Source of the DNA: Pseudomonas mandelii
Lineage (GTDB): Bacteria; Pseudomonadota; Gammaproteobacteria; Pseudomonadales; Pseudomonadaceae
Reading direction: 5' to 3'
Assembly: GCF_900106065.1 (NCBI RefSeq)
Contig: NZ_LT629796.1
Coordinates: 1,116,001 to 1,180,000 of the forward strand
Length of the DNA stretch: 64,000 nt
In this document: in pieces, positions 41,832 through 52,376 of the stretch
Layout of the letters: the number at the start of each line of letters is the position of its first letter
How positions within the stretch are numbered: position 1 is the stretch's first letter
The notes under the pieces: model-generated
What the model was told of the DNA's origin: nothing
The model's database searches: none
What the model saw: the letters and a program-made list of their open reading frames with translations, nothing else
Made by a program: the position numbers and the translations under genes

Positions 41832-42219
41832 CAGAAAATCCTTGCACCAGTTCGTTTAGGGGAATCGAGGGCTGTAACTCGCAGATCGCCAATTGCCAGG
41901 TGTAGCTTTGCCAGCGCTTGAGGCGGCATTTGCACAGAGAAAGGCGTTCGAGTTCGCGCAGCGGGCGCCAGGCTTGGTCGAGGCAGTAAGTCCGCCAGTG
42001 CCACGGCAGCGCGACATCGGCGGCGGTGTCGAGCAACAAACGGAAGGACGTCTCGGCGATGGTCCAGGGAGAAGTGGCCGTGCAACACGCCAGATACCGG
42101 CCTTCAGCCAGGTAATGTTCGATCAGGCGCGGCTCGTCGGGGTCCATCGCGCAACGGATCTGGCGACTCATCCAGCGCCAGCTTTCGAGGTAAGGCTGCT
42201 CGTGCAAGGCAGAACTCAT
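41806..42219 (-). CDS. fagA: FagA (Fur-associated gene product)
   Basis: 137 residues, rich in Trp and Cys (WRWMSRQIRCAMDPDEPRLIEHYLAEGRYL, LCKCRLKRW). Identified by context and by the 26-base overlap with fumC: it is the first gene of the fagA-fumC-orfX-sodA operon. A Fur-box-like sequence lies 26-50 bases upstream. Biochemical function is not known. Confidence 0.85.
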   Translation of the reverse strand: MSSALHEQPYLESWRWMSRQIRCAMDPDEPRLIEHYLAEGRYLACCTATSPWTIAETSFRLLLDTAADVALPWHWRTYCLDQAWRPLRELERLSLCKCRLKRWQSYTWQLAICELQPSIPLNELVQGFSDDRPSDSY

Positions 42220-42244
42220 GATCCGGGCTCATTCGGTAATGAGA

Positions 42245-42268
42245 TTTATTATTATATGATAATGAGAA
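42245..42268 (-). promoter_or_regulatory. Fur box upstream of fagA
   Basis: TTTATTATTATATGATAATG-AGAA: three successive imperfect NATWAT hexamers (ATTATT, ATATGA, GATAATGAG), matching the GATAAT repeat consensus of Fur. Its distance of about 26-50 bases before fagA fits repression of the operon when iron is plentiful. Confidence 0.75.
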
Positions 42269-42303
42269 CCAAAACAACCCCGAAAGCACACACCGGCAGC
42301 CAG

Positions 42304-42392
42304 TGTGGGAGCGAGCCTGGTCGCGAAGGCGGCCGAGTATTCAATATCTGAGTCGTCTGACACTCCGCTATCGCGAGCAGGCTCACTCCCCG
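42304..42392. repeat. degenerate REP pair, inverted
   Basis: GTGGGAGCGAGCCTGGTCGCGAAGG (42304-42328) faces TATCGCGAGCAGGCTCACTCCC (42369-42390). Both copies deviate from the class consensus. Confidence 0.7.
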
Positions 42393-42414
42393 AGGAGGTC
42401 GATGAACGGCGCAT

Positions 42415-42451
42415 AAAAAAGGCGCACCACCCAATGGGTGGCGCGCCTTTT
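42415..42451. terminator. intrinsic terminator of pmbA
   Basis: AAAAAGGCGC-A-CCACCC, AAT, GGGTGG-C-GCGCCTTTTT: a 16-pair stem with one mismatch flanked by A and T runs, 17 bases after the pmbA stop on the minus strand; symmetric and so bidirectional. Confidence 0.92.
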
Positions 42452-42467
42452 TGTGTTGCGGCAAGCG

Positions 42468-43814
42468 TTAGCTGCCCGCGACGGTCATCCGCTCGATCAA
42501 CACCGAACCGGTGCGAATATTACTGCGCAATTCCAGGTCATTACCGACGGCAACGATCTGCTTGAACATGTCGCGCATGTTGCCGGCGATGGTCACTTCC
42601 TGGACCGCGAACTGGATTTCGCCGTTCTCGACCCAGTAACCCGCCGCGCCCCGGGAGTAATCGCCGGTGACCATGTTCAGGCCCTGGCCCATCAGCTCGG
42701 TGACCAGCAAGCCACGCCCCATGCGGCGCAGCAAGGCGGCTTGGTCTTCATCACCATGGGTGACGAACAGGTTGTGCACGCCACCCGCGTTGGCGGTGCT
42801 CGGCATGCCCAACTTGCGCCCGGAGTAAGTGCCGAGGATGTAGGACACCAACTCGCCTTTCTCGACGAACGGTTTGGCGTAAGTCGCCAGACCATCACCG
42901 TCGAACGCCGAACTGCCCATGGCGCGCATCAAGTGTGGACGCTCATCGATGGTCAGCCATTCCGGGAACAGTTTCTGACCCAGCGTGCCTTCAAGGAACG
43001 ACGATTTGCGATACAGGCTGCCGCCGGAAATCGCCGAGAGGAAGCTGCCGAACAAGCCACCGGCCAGTTCCGCGGAAAACAGCACCGGCACTTCACAGGT
43101 CGGCACCGGACGCGCGCCCAATCGGCTCGCGGCCCGTTGCGCGGCACGCTGGCCGATGCTCACCGGGTCGGCCAACAAGTTACCCTGACGGTTCACGTCG
43201 TACCAGTAATCGCGCTGCATCTGGCCGTCAGCCTCGGCGATCATCACGCAGCTCAGGCTGTGCCGGGTCGACGCATAACCGCCAATAAAACCGTGGCTGT
43301 TGCCGTAAACGCGACAGCCTTGATGGGTGCTGAGGGTCGTGCCGTCGGCGTTCTTGATCCGACTGTCGGCGGCAAATGCCGCGGCTTCGCAGGTCAGCGC
43401 CTGCTCGATGGCCTGCTCCGGGGTGATGTCCCATTCATGGAACAGGTCGAAATCCTGCAGATCCCTGGCCATCAGGGCGGCATCTGCCAGGCCGGAAGCT
43501 TCGTCTTCGGAGGTGTGCTTAGCGATGGCCAACGCCGCCGCGACGGTTTCACGAATCGCCTCAGGACCACTGGCCGAGGTGCTGGCCGAGCCTTTGCGCT
43601 GACCGACGTACAAGGTGATGCCAAAGCCCTGGTCGCGGTTGAATTCGACGGTTTCGACTTCACGCTGGCGCACCGAGGTGGACAGGCCCTGCTCCAGGGA
43701 CACGGCCACTTCACAGGCACTGGCCCCCTGACGCTTGGCTTCAGCGATGATCTGCTCGACTTGTTCTTGCAGTGCCGGCAACGCTTGTGGGCCGACGCTT
43801 TCAACTGCACTCAT
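42468..43814 (-). CDS. pmbA: metalloprotease PmbA/TldE homologue
   Basis: 448 residues from ATG 43814. TldD/PmbA fold: [23 protein letters not shown] in outline, [22 protein letters not shown], and [24 protein letters not shown]. It lacks the HExxxH site and works as the partner of TldD in processing of peptides such as microcins or of unfolded proteins. tldD is encoded 0.7 kb away, beyond the oppositely oriented yjgA. Confidence 0.95.
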   Translation of the reverse strand: MSAVESVGPQALPALQEQVEQIIAEAKRQGASACEVAVSLEQGLSTSVRQREVETVEFNRDQGFGITLYVGQRKGSASTSASGPEAIRETVAAALAIAKHTSEDEASGLADAALMARDLQDFDLFHEWDITPEQAIEQALTCEAAAFAADSRIKNADGTTLSTHQGCRVYGNSHGFIGGYASTRHSLSCVMIAEADGQMQRDYWYDVNRQGNLLADPVSIGQRAAQRAASRLGARPVPTCEVPVLFSAELAGGLFGSFLSAISGGSLYRKSSFLEGTLGQKLFPEWLTIDERPHLMRAMGSSAFDGDGLATYAKPFVEKGELVSYILGTYSGRKLGMPSTANAGGVHNLFVTHGDEDQAALLRRMGRGLLVTELMGQGLNMVTGDYSRGAAGYWVENGEIQFAVQEVTIAGNMRDMFKQIVAVGNDLELRSNIRTGSVLIERMTVAGS

Positions 43815-43922
43815 GCTGTTCTCCACTCAAATTCTGCTTTCGGCTGGGGCCTTCGAGCGACCGGGCCGGACAAGCGGCCCCCGACTGGTTATCATGGCGG
43901 CGTTTCTTTGCGGACGGCCACC

Positions 43923-44447
43923 ATGGTTGATTCTTACGACGACTCCCTCGATACGGGAGAAAAAAGCAAATCCCAGGTTAAACGCGAGCTTCATGCTCTG
44001 GTTGACCTCGGCGAGCGCCTTACAACGCTCAAGCCTGACTTGCTGGCAAAACTGCCGTTGACCGACGCTATGCGCCGGGCACTGGCTGATGCGCCCAAGC
44101 ACACCGCGAATATCGCGCGTAAACGGCACCTTATGTTCATCGGCAAACTGATGCGCGATCAGGACACTGACGCCATTCTGGCGCTGCTCGATCAACTCGA
44201 TGCCTCCACCCGGCAGTACAACGAACGTTTCCATGGCCTGGAACGCTGGCGCGATCGCTTGATCGCGGGCGACGATGCGGTCCTGGAAAAGTTCGTGCTC
44301 GACTACCTGGAGGCTGATCGTCAGCAGTTGCGCTCCCTGATCCGTCAGGCCCAGCACGAACTGGCGACCAACAAGCCACCGGCATCGAGCCGTAAAATCT
44401 TCAAGTACATCCGTGAGCTGGACGAGACTCAACGCGGCCTGCGTTAA
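43923..44447 (+). CDS. yjgA: ribosome biogenesis factor YjgA/DarP
   Basis: 174 residues. DUF615 family: [36 protein letters not shown], and [15 protein letters not shown] near the end. It associates with the late 50S ribosomal subunit. The open frame extends far upstream but that part is antisense to pmbA; ATG 43923 is the family start. It is flanked by the minus-strand pmbA and tldD genes. Confidence 0.93.
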   Translation: MVDSYDDSLDTGEKSKSQVKRELHALVDLGERLTTLKPDLLAKLPLTDAMRRALADAPKHTANIARKRHLMFIGKLMRDQDTDAILALLDQLDASTRQYNERFHGLERWRDRLIAGDDAVLEKFVLDYLEADRQQLRSLIRQAQHELATNKPPASSRKIFKYIRELDETQRGLR

Positions 44448-44456
44448 ATCTCGAAT

Positions 44457-44483
44457 CGGGTGAGTCGCCAAGCGGCTCACCCG
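44457..44483. terminator. hairpin between convergent yjgA and tldD
   Basis: CGGGTGAG (44457-44464) pairs with CTCACCCG (44476-44483). A short T run (CCTTTTA) follows on the plus strand. It probably terminates yjgA. Confidence 0.6.
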
Positions 44484-44496
44484 AAGCTCCATCCTT

Positions 44497-45939
44497 TTAC
44501 GATCCTGTGCCACCCACAGTGATCGCATCGATTTTCAGCGTTGGCTGGCCGACACCCACCGGCACCGACTGCCCATCCTTGCCACACGTCCCCACGCCGC
44601 TGTCCAGCGCCAGATCGTTACCGACCATCGACACCTTGCTCATGGCTTCCGGGCCGTTGCCGATCAACGTCGCGCCTTTGACCGGGGCAGTGATTTTGCC
44701 GTCTTCGATCAGGTACGCCTCGCTGGTGGAGAACACGAACTTGCCGCTGGTGATGTCTACCTGCCCGCCGCCGAGGTTGGCGCAATAGATGCCGCGCTTG
44801 ACCGACTTGATGATTTCTTCCGGGTCGCTTTCGCCGGCCAGCATGTAGGTGTTGGTCATCCGGGGCATCGGCAGATGCGCATAGGATTCACGACGACCGT
44901 TGCCGGTGCGGGCCACGCCCATCAGGCGTGCGTTGAGCTTGTCTTGCATGTAACCCTTGAGCACGCCGTTTTCGATCAATGTGGTGCACTCGGTCGGGGT
45001 GCCTTCGTCGTCGACGCTCAGGGAACCACGACGACCGGCCAGCGTGCCGTCATCGACGATGGTGCACAACTTGGACGCAACCATCTCGCCCATGCGCCCG
45101 CTGTAGGCCGAACTGCCCTTGCGGTTGAAATCACCTTCCAGACCGTGGCCGACCGCTTCGTGCAGCAGCACGCCGGACCAGCCCGAACCCAACACCACCG
45201 GCAACGTACCGGCCGGCGCAGGAATGGCTTCAAGGTTGACCAGCGCCTGACGCAGCGCTTCACGGGCGTAGCCCATGGCACGGTCATCGCTGAGGAAATA
45301 GCGGTAATCGGTACGACCGCCACCGCCATGACCACCGCGCTCGCGGCGACCGTTTTGCTCGACGATCACGCTGACGTTGAAGCGCACCAGCGGCCGCACA
45401 TCGGCCGCCAGGCTACCGTCGGTCGAAGCGACAAGAATGCGCTCCCAGACGCCAGCCATGCTTACGGTGACTTGCTGGATACGCGGGTCGAGGGCGCGAG
45501 TCGCGACGTCGATGCGCTTGAGCAGTTCGACTTTTTCCGCGCGGCTCATCACTTCCAGCGGGTTGTCCGGCCCGTACAACTGGGTGACGTCCGCCGAGGT
45601 GAACGCCTGCACCGTGCCATTCTGCCCGGCGCGGGAGATCGAACGTGCCGCCCGGGCCGCAGCGCCGAGGGCTTCCAAGGTGATGGCATTGCTGTAGGCG
45701 AAACCGGTTTTTTCACCCGATTGCGCACGCACGCCCACGCCTTGGTCGAGGTTGAAGCTGCCCTCCTTGACGATCCCGTCTTCCAGCGCCCAGGACTCGG
45801 AAATCTGCCCCTGGAAATACAGATCCGCCGCATCGATGCCCGGACCGGCCAGATCGCCGAGCACACCTTGCAGGCTCTCGATCGTTACGCCACCGGGCGC
45901 CAGGAGGTGTTCACTGACGGAGGACAACAACTCGCTCAT
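44497..45939 (-). CDS. tldD: metalloprotease TldD
   Basis: 480 residues from ATG 45939. The zinc site [11 protein letters not shown] (HExxxH, His260-His265) is intact, with downstream [25 protein letters not shown] in outline. TldD and PmbA form the active heterodimer. It lies 4 bases after the nitrilase-family gene, in one minus-strand run from mreB to tldD. Confidence 0.96.
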   Translation of the reverse strand: MSELLSSVSEHLLAPGGVTIESLQGVLGDLAGPGIDAADLYFQGQISESWALEDGIVKEGSFNLDQGVGVRAQSGEKTGFAYSNAITLEALGAAARAARSISRAGQNGTVQAFTSADVTQLYGPDNPLEVMSRAEKVELLKRIDVATRALDPRIQQVTVSMAGVWERILVASTDGSLAADVRPLVRFNVSVIVEQNGRRERGGHGGGGRTDYRYFLSDDRAMGYAREALRQALVNLEAIPAPAGTLPVVLGSGWSGVLLHEAVGHGLEGDFNRKGSSAYSGRMGEMVASKLCTIVDDGTLAGRRGSLSVDDEGTPTECTTLIENGVLKGYMQDKLNARLMGVARTGNGRRESYAHLPMPRMTNTYMLAGESDPEEIIKSVKRGIYCANLGGGQVDITSGKFVFSTSEAYLIEDGKITAPVKGATLIGNGPEAMSKVSMVGNDLALDSGVGTCGKDGQSVPVGVGQPTLKIDAITVGGTGS

Positions 45940-45943
45940 ATGT

Positions 45944-46804
45944 TTACGCCTTAAATTCGTCGTTCCGGGCAGGTCGCTGTGCGCCCTGCGAGAAAAAGCG
46001 CCGGTGACTGGACACCGGCATCCGCGTCCTGATGGACGCCTGTTCGCTGCTATCGCGTTCGGCCAGCAGCACGGCCTCGCCTTGATCCTGTTGTGCCAGC
46101 ACGCGTCCCCAAGGGTCGACGATTGCAGCGTGCCCCCAGGTTTCTCGCGGTCCCGGATGCGTCCCACCCTGGGCGGCCGCGAGCACATAACATTGAGTCT
46201 CGATGGCCCGCGCGCGAATCAGCACCTCCCAATGTGCTGCGCCGGTCACCGCGGTAAATGCCGACGGTGCGGTAATCAATTGCGCGCCCGCAGCCCGCAA
46301 TTCGCTGTACAACTCCGGGAAACGCAGGTCGTAACACACTGTCAGGCCGACCCGGCCGACGGGCGTGTCCGCCACCACAACCCCACTGCCATAAGCATAG
46401 TCATCGGATTCGCGATAACGCCCGCGATTGTCTGCCACATCCACGTCGAACAGGTGCAGCTTGTCGTAGCGCGCCACCGTTTCGCCCTGATCATTGACCA
46501 GCAACGAACAGGCATGCGCCTTGGACGTCGGATGGCCCAACGGCGGCAACGGCAACGTGCCGGCCACTATCCATAACTTGAGGTCACGGGCGGTCTGTTT
46601 CAACCACGGCAGGATCGGACCTTCACCCAACGCCTCGGCGCGGCCGATGTCAGCAATGTCGCGACGGCCCATGGCGGCGAAGTTTTCCGGCAGTACTGCC
46701 AGCAGCGCGCCACCCGCCGCCGCCTCTTCGAGCAGATGCCGGGCCCGGGCCAGGTTGGCCAGCACATCGCTCTGGCTGACCATTTGAATCACCGCAAAAG
46801 ACAT
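45944..46804 (-). CDS. carbon-nitrogen hydrolase family protein (nitrilase superfamily)
   Basis: 286 residues from ATG 46804. Catalytic triad: Glu in [10 protein letters not shown], Lys in [10 protein letters not shown], Cys in [14 protein letters not shown]. The Nit1/Nit2-like branch hydrolyses small amides such as deaminated glutathione or omega-amidated 2-oxoacids; which one here is unknown. It lies between yhdP and tldD in the usual order. A REP pair separates it from yhdP. Confidence 0.92.
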   Translation of the reverse strand: MSFAVIQMVSQSDVLANLARARHLLEEAAAGGALLAVLPENFAAMGRRDIADIGRAEALGEGPILPWLKQTARDLKLWIVAGTLPLPPLGHPTSKAHACSLLVNDQGETVARYDKLHLFDVDVADNRGRYRESDDYAYGSGVVVADTPVGRVGLTVCYDLRFPELYSELRAAGAQLITAPSAFTAVTGAAHWEVLIRARAIETQCYVLAAAQGGTHPGPRETWGHAAIVDPWGRVLAQQDQGEAVLLAERDSSEQASIRTRMPVSSHRRFFSQGAQRPARNDEFKA

Positions 46805-46836
46805 GGCCTTTTCCTTATCGGGAATCAACACAACCC

Positions 46837-46920
46837 TGTAGGAGCGAGGCTTGCCCGCGAAGGCATCTTGCCTGACACACTGCGGTGCGTCGATTCGCTG
46901 GCAAGCCTCGCGCCTACAAA
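46837..46920. repeat. REP pair, inverted (GTAGGAGCGAGGCTTGCC class)
   Basis: CTGTAGGAGCGAGGCTTGCCCGCGAAGG (46836-46863, in two halves) faces TTCGCTGGCAAGCCTCGCGCCTACA (46894-46918). A further hairpin, GTAGCAT/ATGCTAC, lies at 46931-46958. Confidence 0.8.
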
Positions 46921-46982
46921 GATCAGGGGCGTAGCATCAGGACCGAGGACCATGCTACTCCATAGATCTGGGGAGTGGCTTT

Positions 46983-49900
46983 TCAAAAAGGCTTGTCGAA
47001 GGTGATTTTCGGCTCTTTCCATGGGCCTTTGACGGTGTATTTGACGCTGGCGAAACGTGCCACGCGGTCACCGATCAGCTTGTCGATCAGGAACAGCGCA
47101 CCGCCGATGGCCGGTGCGCCGACAATCAACGCGGCAATCGGCAGGTTGTTGGTCACCGGCAAAGTTACCAGCAGTTTCGCGTCAACCTGGTCGGCCACCA
47201 GGTTCAGGGTACCGTTCAGTTCGATGTTGCTCGACGGGCCAGTCAGCAGGATCGGTTCCTGCGTCACATAAACCCCGTTGGTCGCGGCCAGCAGACCTTT
47301 GACCCGGTCATAACTCAAGCCTTTGCCGAACAGGTCGGAGAAGTCCAGGCGCAGACGACGACCGATCGAGTTGAAGTTGAGCAGGCCAAACACCCGCAGG
47401 GCCTGGGCGCTGCCTTCGACCTCAACGAACTGGCCTTTATTCAACGAAGCATCGAGGGTGCCGGAGAAACGTTTGGTGGCCAGCCACGCCGGTGAACCCG
47501 GCCAGCGACCGTCGACATCCATGTGAAACTCTTCACTGGTGACGCTCGGCGCGAAACCCCAGCCTTTGAGCACGTCAGCGAGATTCTTGCCGCTGATCCG
47601 TCCTTTGTACCAACTGCTGGAGCTGCCGGGTATGCCCTCCCAGCCGCCACTGCCCTGCAACAAAATACCTTTGAGGCCCAGGTCCAGAGTATTGAGCGCA
47701 ATACCTTTGGCAGTCGGGCGGACTTTCAGATACCAGGCGCCGACGAGGTCCTGCCCCTGGAACAGCTGATTGATGGTGATGTCCAGCGCCGGGATCTTGG
47801 TCGGGTCCACCGAGGCCAGTGGATCCGGTGAGTTTTCGTCGGCGAGGACCGTCGGGTCGGGTGCCGGCAACCGCACGGTTTGCAGATTGATCGCAATCGG
47901 CGCGCCTTTCGCATCAGGGATGCTCGCGCTGCCCTTGACCTGCTGACTGTCGAGTTGCAAGGCCCACGCAGCCGGTTTGCGGTTCAACTGCACCGAGGCC
48001 TGATCGAGCGTCGTGCCGACACCGCTGAGCTTGCCAACCTTGAAGTCTGCACTGCTGAGCAACTGCTTGGCACTGCCGCCCGGATCCTGGCCAGCGTACT
48101 TGTCCGCCAGATCCTTCCATGGCCCGACATCCAGTTCCGACAGCACGCCGCGCACTCGCAGCCCTTTGGCGCCGGGCAGCACGGCACTGCCGCCGCCCAG
48201 GAACAACTCGCCACGACCGTCGGCAAAATTGCCGGGCGGCGCCGCAAACGTGAAGTCTGCCAGCGCACCATAATTGACCCAGTAGCGGCGTTCCGGCCCT
48301 TGCAGGGTCATGCGGAACGTGGTGTCGCGGCCAGCATCGGCAGTCATGCCAAACGGCGCCGGCAAGTCGATCGCCACGCCTTTGAGGCTGGAATTGACCG
48401 AGAGCTGGCTGTCAGGGCCATCCAGGCTCAGTTGCAGTTGATACGGGATCAGGCCGGACACCGGCAATGGCTGGGTGACGCTCAACCAGTCAGTGAGCTT
48501 CTTGACCTCGACCTGACCGGAGGCCGTCACACGAGTCTTGAGATTGCCGGCGCTGCCATCGGCAAAAATCTGCGCGGTGACCGGTTTATCGAAGGCACGC
48601 GCAGTGATGTTCTGCCCGCTCAAGCCCTTGGCGCTGTCGAAGCGGAAATCACCTTTGAGCTGCGTCAGCTCCAGGGAAGGCTCGGCCAGCTTCAACCGCG
48701 CCTTGGCGGTCTTGAAGTCGACAAGAATCTTCGGCTGCTCGCCTTTGACCAGTGGAATATCCAGCTTCAGCTTGCCTTGCAGATCGCCCTCGCCTTCCCA
48801 TCCGGCAAAGGTTTCAGCCGTGCCGATTGGCGCTTCCTGGAGAATCTTCAGGCCATCACCCAACCCGCCGGAAAACCCGCCGTCGAGGAACAGGTGAACG
48901 TTTTGCCCTTCCGGCGCATGGGGAATATTGACGTAAATGTCGCGAACCTGCGTGTCGAGCAATTGGCCCTTACTGGCCAGAACTCGCACGCCACTGTCTT
49001 CCACGAACACATCACCGGTGACCTTGCTGACATGCGGCCAACCCGGCTGAAAGGCCAGTTCGGCATCGTGCACCTTGAAGAACAGGCTGATGCTGCGCGC
49101 GGTGTCGGCGGCGCCTTGGTTCAGCGAGCCCTGATACTGGAAGAAGCCCTGGTCCACCGCGCCTTTGAGAATCGCCGTGCGCAACCATTCGTCCAGCGCC
49201 GGGCTGAGCATGGTCGGCAGGTACTTGGCGGTGTAGCGACCGTCGCCGTCCACCAGGCCGACCCGCAGGTCCATGTAGTCTTCCTGGGTGTGGTCGAAAT
49301 GCAGGCGGATCAGGAAGTCACCGGCAATCTTGCCCTCCTCCCCCAGCACCTTCAGGTACGGCGCGATCAGGGTGAAGCTTTCCTTGTCGAGCTTCCAGGT
49401 CAGCCGGGCGTTGGCCTGAATGTATTGCCACGGCTTGGCGAAAATCGGATCCAGGTGCAGGACAAAATCCTTGCTGTCCATCCGCAGTTCGCCCTGACCG
49501 AGGTCACCGCTAATGCTGCCGCTGACATTTCGTGCTGCCGGAGCGCCGTGATACGCGTCGAAGCCGACCTGATCGAGGTTGGCAGCAAAGCTGAACTTGC
49601 TGTCATCGGTGGCATTGGGACGCAGATCGATCAGCACGTTGCGCAGCCCACCGGTCACCTTGAGTCGCTCGACCGCGGTGGCAACGCCTTCGGGCAGCGG
49701 CCCCAAGGCGTTAATCAGCGGCGTGAGCGGAGTGAGGTCGAGGCGGTCGGCCTGCAAGTGCCAAAGTTCTTCAGCCTTGTCGGTGGCGGCGGTTTGTCGA
49801 AGTTGCAAGCGCGACTCCCAGCGGGTCTCGCCGAAGTTCATGGCCAGAGAATCAAGGGTCACCAGCATGCCTTCGGTGCTGCGCTGAAAATAACCGTTGA

Positions 49901-50786
49901 GCGCCAGATTGTTGATCTGGATCGGCTTGCGTTCGACGAAGGCGCCCTTGAGTTGCGGCGCGTTCAAACGAATGGCGCCGCTTTGCAGCGCGCCCTTGCC
50001 CCAGTTCACCCAGAGCTCGCCACCGGCCTTGAACTCGGAGAAGTTCCATTGTCGAGTCAGGCGCTCGGGCAGCCATTTCGACCAGTCGCTTTGCGGCAGG
50101 CTCAGGTAGGCCTCGGCCTCGCCGTCCTTCCACTGGCTGGCGCGAATCCGCGTGTGCACACTCATGGCCACCGGTTGACCATCTGGCAGATTAAGACGGA
50201 CATCGAGGCGCTGGCGGGAGACGCCGGTTTTCAGATTCAGGCCAACGTAAGTCAGGGTCAGCGGCGAGTGGTCCACAGGTTGCAACGTCACCTGACTGTC
50301 GATTACCGATAGCTGCTGGACCATTTGCAGGCGGTTGAGCAGTTGCTCCGGATCAAGCGGCTGGTCCTGTTGCACGGGCAACCCTTCCAGCGCCCACTGA
50401 CCGTCCGCGCCTTCCTTGAGGCTGATCTTCAGGCCGTTGAGTTCCAGGTGGGCAATGCGCACTTCGCGAGCCAACAGGCTTTCCCAAAGGTCTGGCACCG
50501 CTCGCACCTGATCCAGATGCAGGGCGTTGGCGCCCTCGCCGACCATCACATCGTGCGCCAGCAAAATCGGTGCGAAGCCGCTCCAGTTACCTTCCAGCTT
50601 GCCGATCTGAAGCGGCATGCCCAAGGCGGCGCTGGCTTTGGTTTCGACGTCGGCGCGGTATTCGGCCACCAGAGGCGTCAGCTCCCGGCCGAGGCTGACG
50701 TACAACGCCATCAACACCAGGACCAACGCGCACAGGCCAAGACCCCAGCGGGTCAGTGCGGCCAAAATGCGTGTCAGACGTTCCAT
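46983..50786 (-). CDS. yhdP: YhdP family AsmA-like protein (DUF3971)
   Basis: 1267 residues from ATG 50786. A single N-terminal membrane helix (about 9-32) anchors a very long periplasmic beta-rich body, with a C-terminal AsmA2-type end (SLLNFNSIGRRLRLDFSDLFGKG in outline, and KYTVKGPWKEPKITFDKPF near the stop). Proteins of this group (YhdP, TamB, YdbH) form hydrophobic-groove bridges carrying phospholipid to the outer membrane. rng lies upstream on the same strand. Confidence 0.92.
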   Translation of the reverse strand: MERLTRILAALTRWGLGLCALVLVLMALYVSLGRELTPLVAEYRADVETKASAALGMPLQIGKLEGNWSGFAPILLAHDVMVGEGANALHLDQVRAVPDLWESLLAREVRIAHLELNGLKISLKEGADGQWALEGLPVQQDQPLDPEQLLNRLQMVQQLSVIDSQVTLQPVDHSPLTLTYVGLNLKTGVSRQRLDVRLNLPDGQPVAMSVHTRIRASQWKDGEAEAYLSLPQSDWSKWLPERLTRQWNFSEFKAGGELWVNWGKGALQSGAIRLNAPQLKGAFVERKPIQINNLALNGYFQRSTEGMLVTLDSLAMNFGETRWESRLQLRQTAATDKAEELWHLQADRLDLTPLTPLINALGPLPEGVATAVERLKVTGGLRNVLIDLRPNATDDSKFSFAANLDQVGFDAYHGAPAARNVSGSISGDLGQGELRMDSKDFVLHLDPIFAKPWQYIQANARLTWKLDKESFTLIAPYLKVLGEEGKIAGDFLIRLHFDHTQEDYMDLRVGLVDGDGRYTAKYLPTMLSPALDEWLRTAILKGAVDQGFFQYQGSLNQGAADTARSISLFFKVHDAELAFQPGWPHVSKVTGDVFVEDSGVRVLASKGQLLDTQVRDIYVNIPHAPEGQNVHLFLDGGFSGGLGDGLKILQEAPIGTAETFAGWEGEGDLQGKLKLDIPLVKGEQPKILVDFKTAKARLKLAEPSLELTQLKGDFRFDSAKGLSGQNITARAFDKPVTAQIFADGSAGNLKTRVTASGQVEVKKLTDWLSVTQPLPVSGLIPYQLQLSLDGPDSQLSVNSSLKGVAIDLPAPFGMTADAGRDTTFRMTLQGPERRYWVNYGALADFTFAAPPGNFADGRGELFLGGGSAVLPGAKGLRVRGVLSELDVGPWKDLADKYAGQDPGGSAKQLLSSADFKVGKLSGVGTTLDQASVQLNRKPAAWALQLDSQQVKGSASIPDAKGAPIAINLQTVRLPAPDPTVLADENSPDPLASVDPTKIPALDITINQLFQGQDLVGAWYLKVRPTAKGIALNTLDLGLKGILLQGSGGWEGIPGSSSSWYKGRISGKNLADVLKGWGFAPSVTSEEFHMDVDGRWPGSPAWLATKRFSGTLDASLNKGQFVEVEGSAQALRVFGLLNFNSIGRRLRLDFSDLFGKGLSYDRVKGLLAATNGVYVTQEPILLTGPSSNIELNGTLNLVADQVDAKLLVTLPVTNNLPIAALIVGAPAIGGALFLIDKLIGDRVARFASVKYTVKGPWKEPKITFDKPF

Positions 50787-50861
50787 GTCAGTTGGCTCCC
50801 ATGGCAAAAATACTGCAAAAAGCTGAGGCCAGCCGTTCTAGTAAGGGTGAAACACAGCGAT

Positions 50862-52319
50862 TCAGAGCAGCACCACGTCGTATTGTTCCTGGGAATACAT
50901 GGTTTCCACCTGGAAACGAATGGTGCGTCCGATAAATCCTTCAAGCTCAGCGACATTACCCGACTCTTCATCAAGCAAACGGTCGACGACTTTCTGGTTC
51001 GCCAATACACGATAGCCTTCCGCTTGATAGGCACGCGCCTCGCGGAGGATTTCGCGGAAAATTTCATAGCAGACCGTTTCCGGCGTCTTGAGCTTGCCGC
51101 GGCCCTGACAGCTGCTGCACGGTTCGCACAACACTTGTTCGAGGCTTTCACGGGTGCGCTTGCGCGTCATCTGCACCAGGCCCAACTCGGTAATGCCGAT
51201 GATGTTGGTCTTGGCGTGATCGCGTTCCAGCTGCTTCTCGAGGGTCCGCAGCACCTGGCGCTGGTGCTCTTCGTCTTCCATGTCGATGAAGTCGATGATG
51301 ATGATCCCGCCCAGATTGCGCAGGCGCAGCTGGCGGGCAATGGCGGTCGCGGCTTCGAGGTTGGTCTTGAAGATGGTTTCTTCGAGGTTGCGATGGCCGA
51401 CGAACGCCCCGGTGTTGACGTCGATGGTGCTCATGGCTTCGGCCGGGTCGACCACCAGATAACCGCCAGACTTGAGCGGCACTTTGCGCTCAAGGGCTTT
51501 CTGGATTTCGTCTTCGACGCCGTACAGGTCGAAAATCGGCCGCTCGCCCGGATAATGCTCAAGACGATCGGCGATTTCCGGCATCAGTTCGGCGACGAAC
51601 TGCGTGGTTTTCTGAAAGGTTTCCCGAGAGTCGATGCGGATCTTCTCGATCTTCGGGCTGACCAGGTCGCGCAGCGTACGCAACGCCAGGCCGAGGTCCT
51701 CGTAGATCACACTCGGCGCACCGATGGTTTTGATCTGCTCGTTGATCTGATCCCAGAGACGGCGCAGGTAGCGGATGTCCATGAGGATTTCATCGGCACC
51801 GGCCCCTTCGGCGGCGGTACGCAGGATAAAACCGCCCGCCTCCTTGATGCCTTCTTTGGCCACGCAATCGGTGACGACTTGCTTGAGGCGTTCACGCTCG
51901 GCTTCGTCTTCGATCTTCAGCGAAATGCCGACGTGGGCCGTGCGCGGCATGTACACCAGATAACGCGACGGAATCGACAGCTGAGTGGTCAGGCGTGCGC
52001 CTTTGGAGCCGATCGGGTCCTTGGTGACCTGGACGACCAGACTCTGGCCTTCGTGAACCAGTGCGCTGATGCTCTCCACCGCCGGGCCTTCGCGCAGGGA
52101 TATTTCCGAGGCGTGAATGAACGCGGCGCGGTCCAGGCCGATATCGACGAAGGCGGCTTGCATGCCCGGCAATACCCGCACGACCTTGCCTTTATAGATG
52201 TTGCCAACGATCCCGCGCTTTTGCGTGCGCTCGACATGGACCTCTTGCAGGACACCGTTTTCGACCACTGCCACGCGCGATTCCATCGGCGTGATGTTGA
52301 TCAGAATCTCTTCACTCAT
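50862..52319 (-). CDS. rng: ribonuclease G
   Basis: 485 residues from ATG 52319. An S1 domain near 35-120 (RGIVGNIYKGKVVRVLPGMQAAFVDIG), the RNase E/G catalytic core with DVNTGAFVG and IIIIDFIDMEDEEHQ (Mg site), and the zinc-link CEPCSSCQGRG. The C-terminal scaffold of RNase E is absent. It processes 16S rRNA 5' ends and some mRNAs. It lies between maf and yhdP. Confidence 0.97.
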   Translation of the reverse strand: MSEEILINITPMESRVAVVENGVLQEVHVERTQKRGIVGNIYKGKVVRVLPGMQAAFVDIGLDRAAFIHASEISLREGPAVESISALVHEGQSLVVQVTKDPIGSKGARLTTQLSIPSRYLVYMPRTAHVGISLKIEDEAERERLKQVVTDCVAKEGIKEAGGFILRTAAEGAGADEILMDIRYLRRLWDQINEQIKTIGAPSVIYEDLGLALRTLRDLVSPKIEKIRIDSRETFQKTTQFVAELMPEIADRLEHYPGERPIFDLYGVEDEIQKALERKVPLKSGGYLVVDPAEAMSTIDVNTGAFVGHRNLEETIFKTNLEAATAIARQLRLRNLGGIIIIDFIDMEDEEHQRQVLRTLEKQLERDHAKTNIIGITELGLVQMTRKRTRESLEQVLCEPCSSCQGRGKLKTPETVCYEIFREILREARAYQAEGYRVLANQKVVDRLLDEESGNVAELEGFIGRTIRFQVETMYSQEQYDVVLL

Positions 52320-52376
52320 GGCAGGGTCTCGTCCAGGCATGTTCACGATAATGGCCGCATCTTGTCAGTACGACGC

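Noticed and set aside
42438..43922. A 669-codon open frame on the plus strand running to 44447
   Set aside because: Only the part from 43923 is the real yjgA gene; the rest is antisense to pmbA and shows no protein-like conservation.
47880..50312. An 810-codon plus-strand open frame
   Set aside because: Antisense to yhdP, which has the right length and both terminal features of the family.
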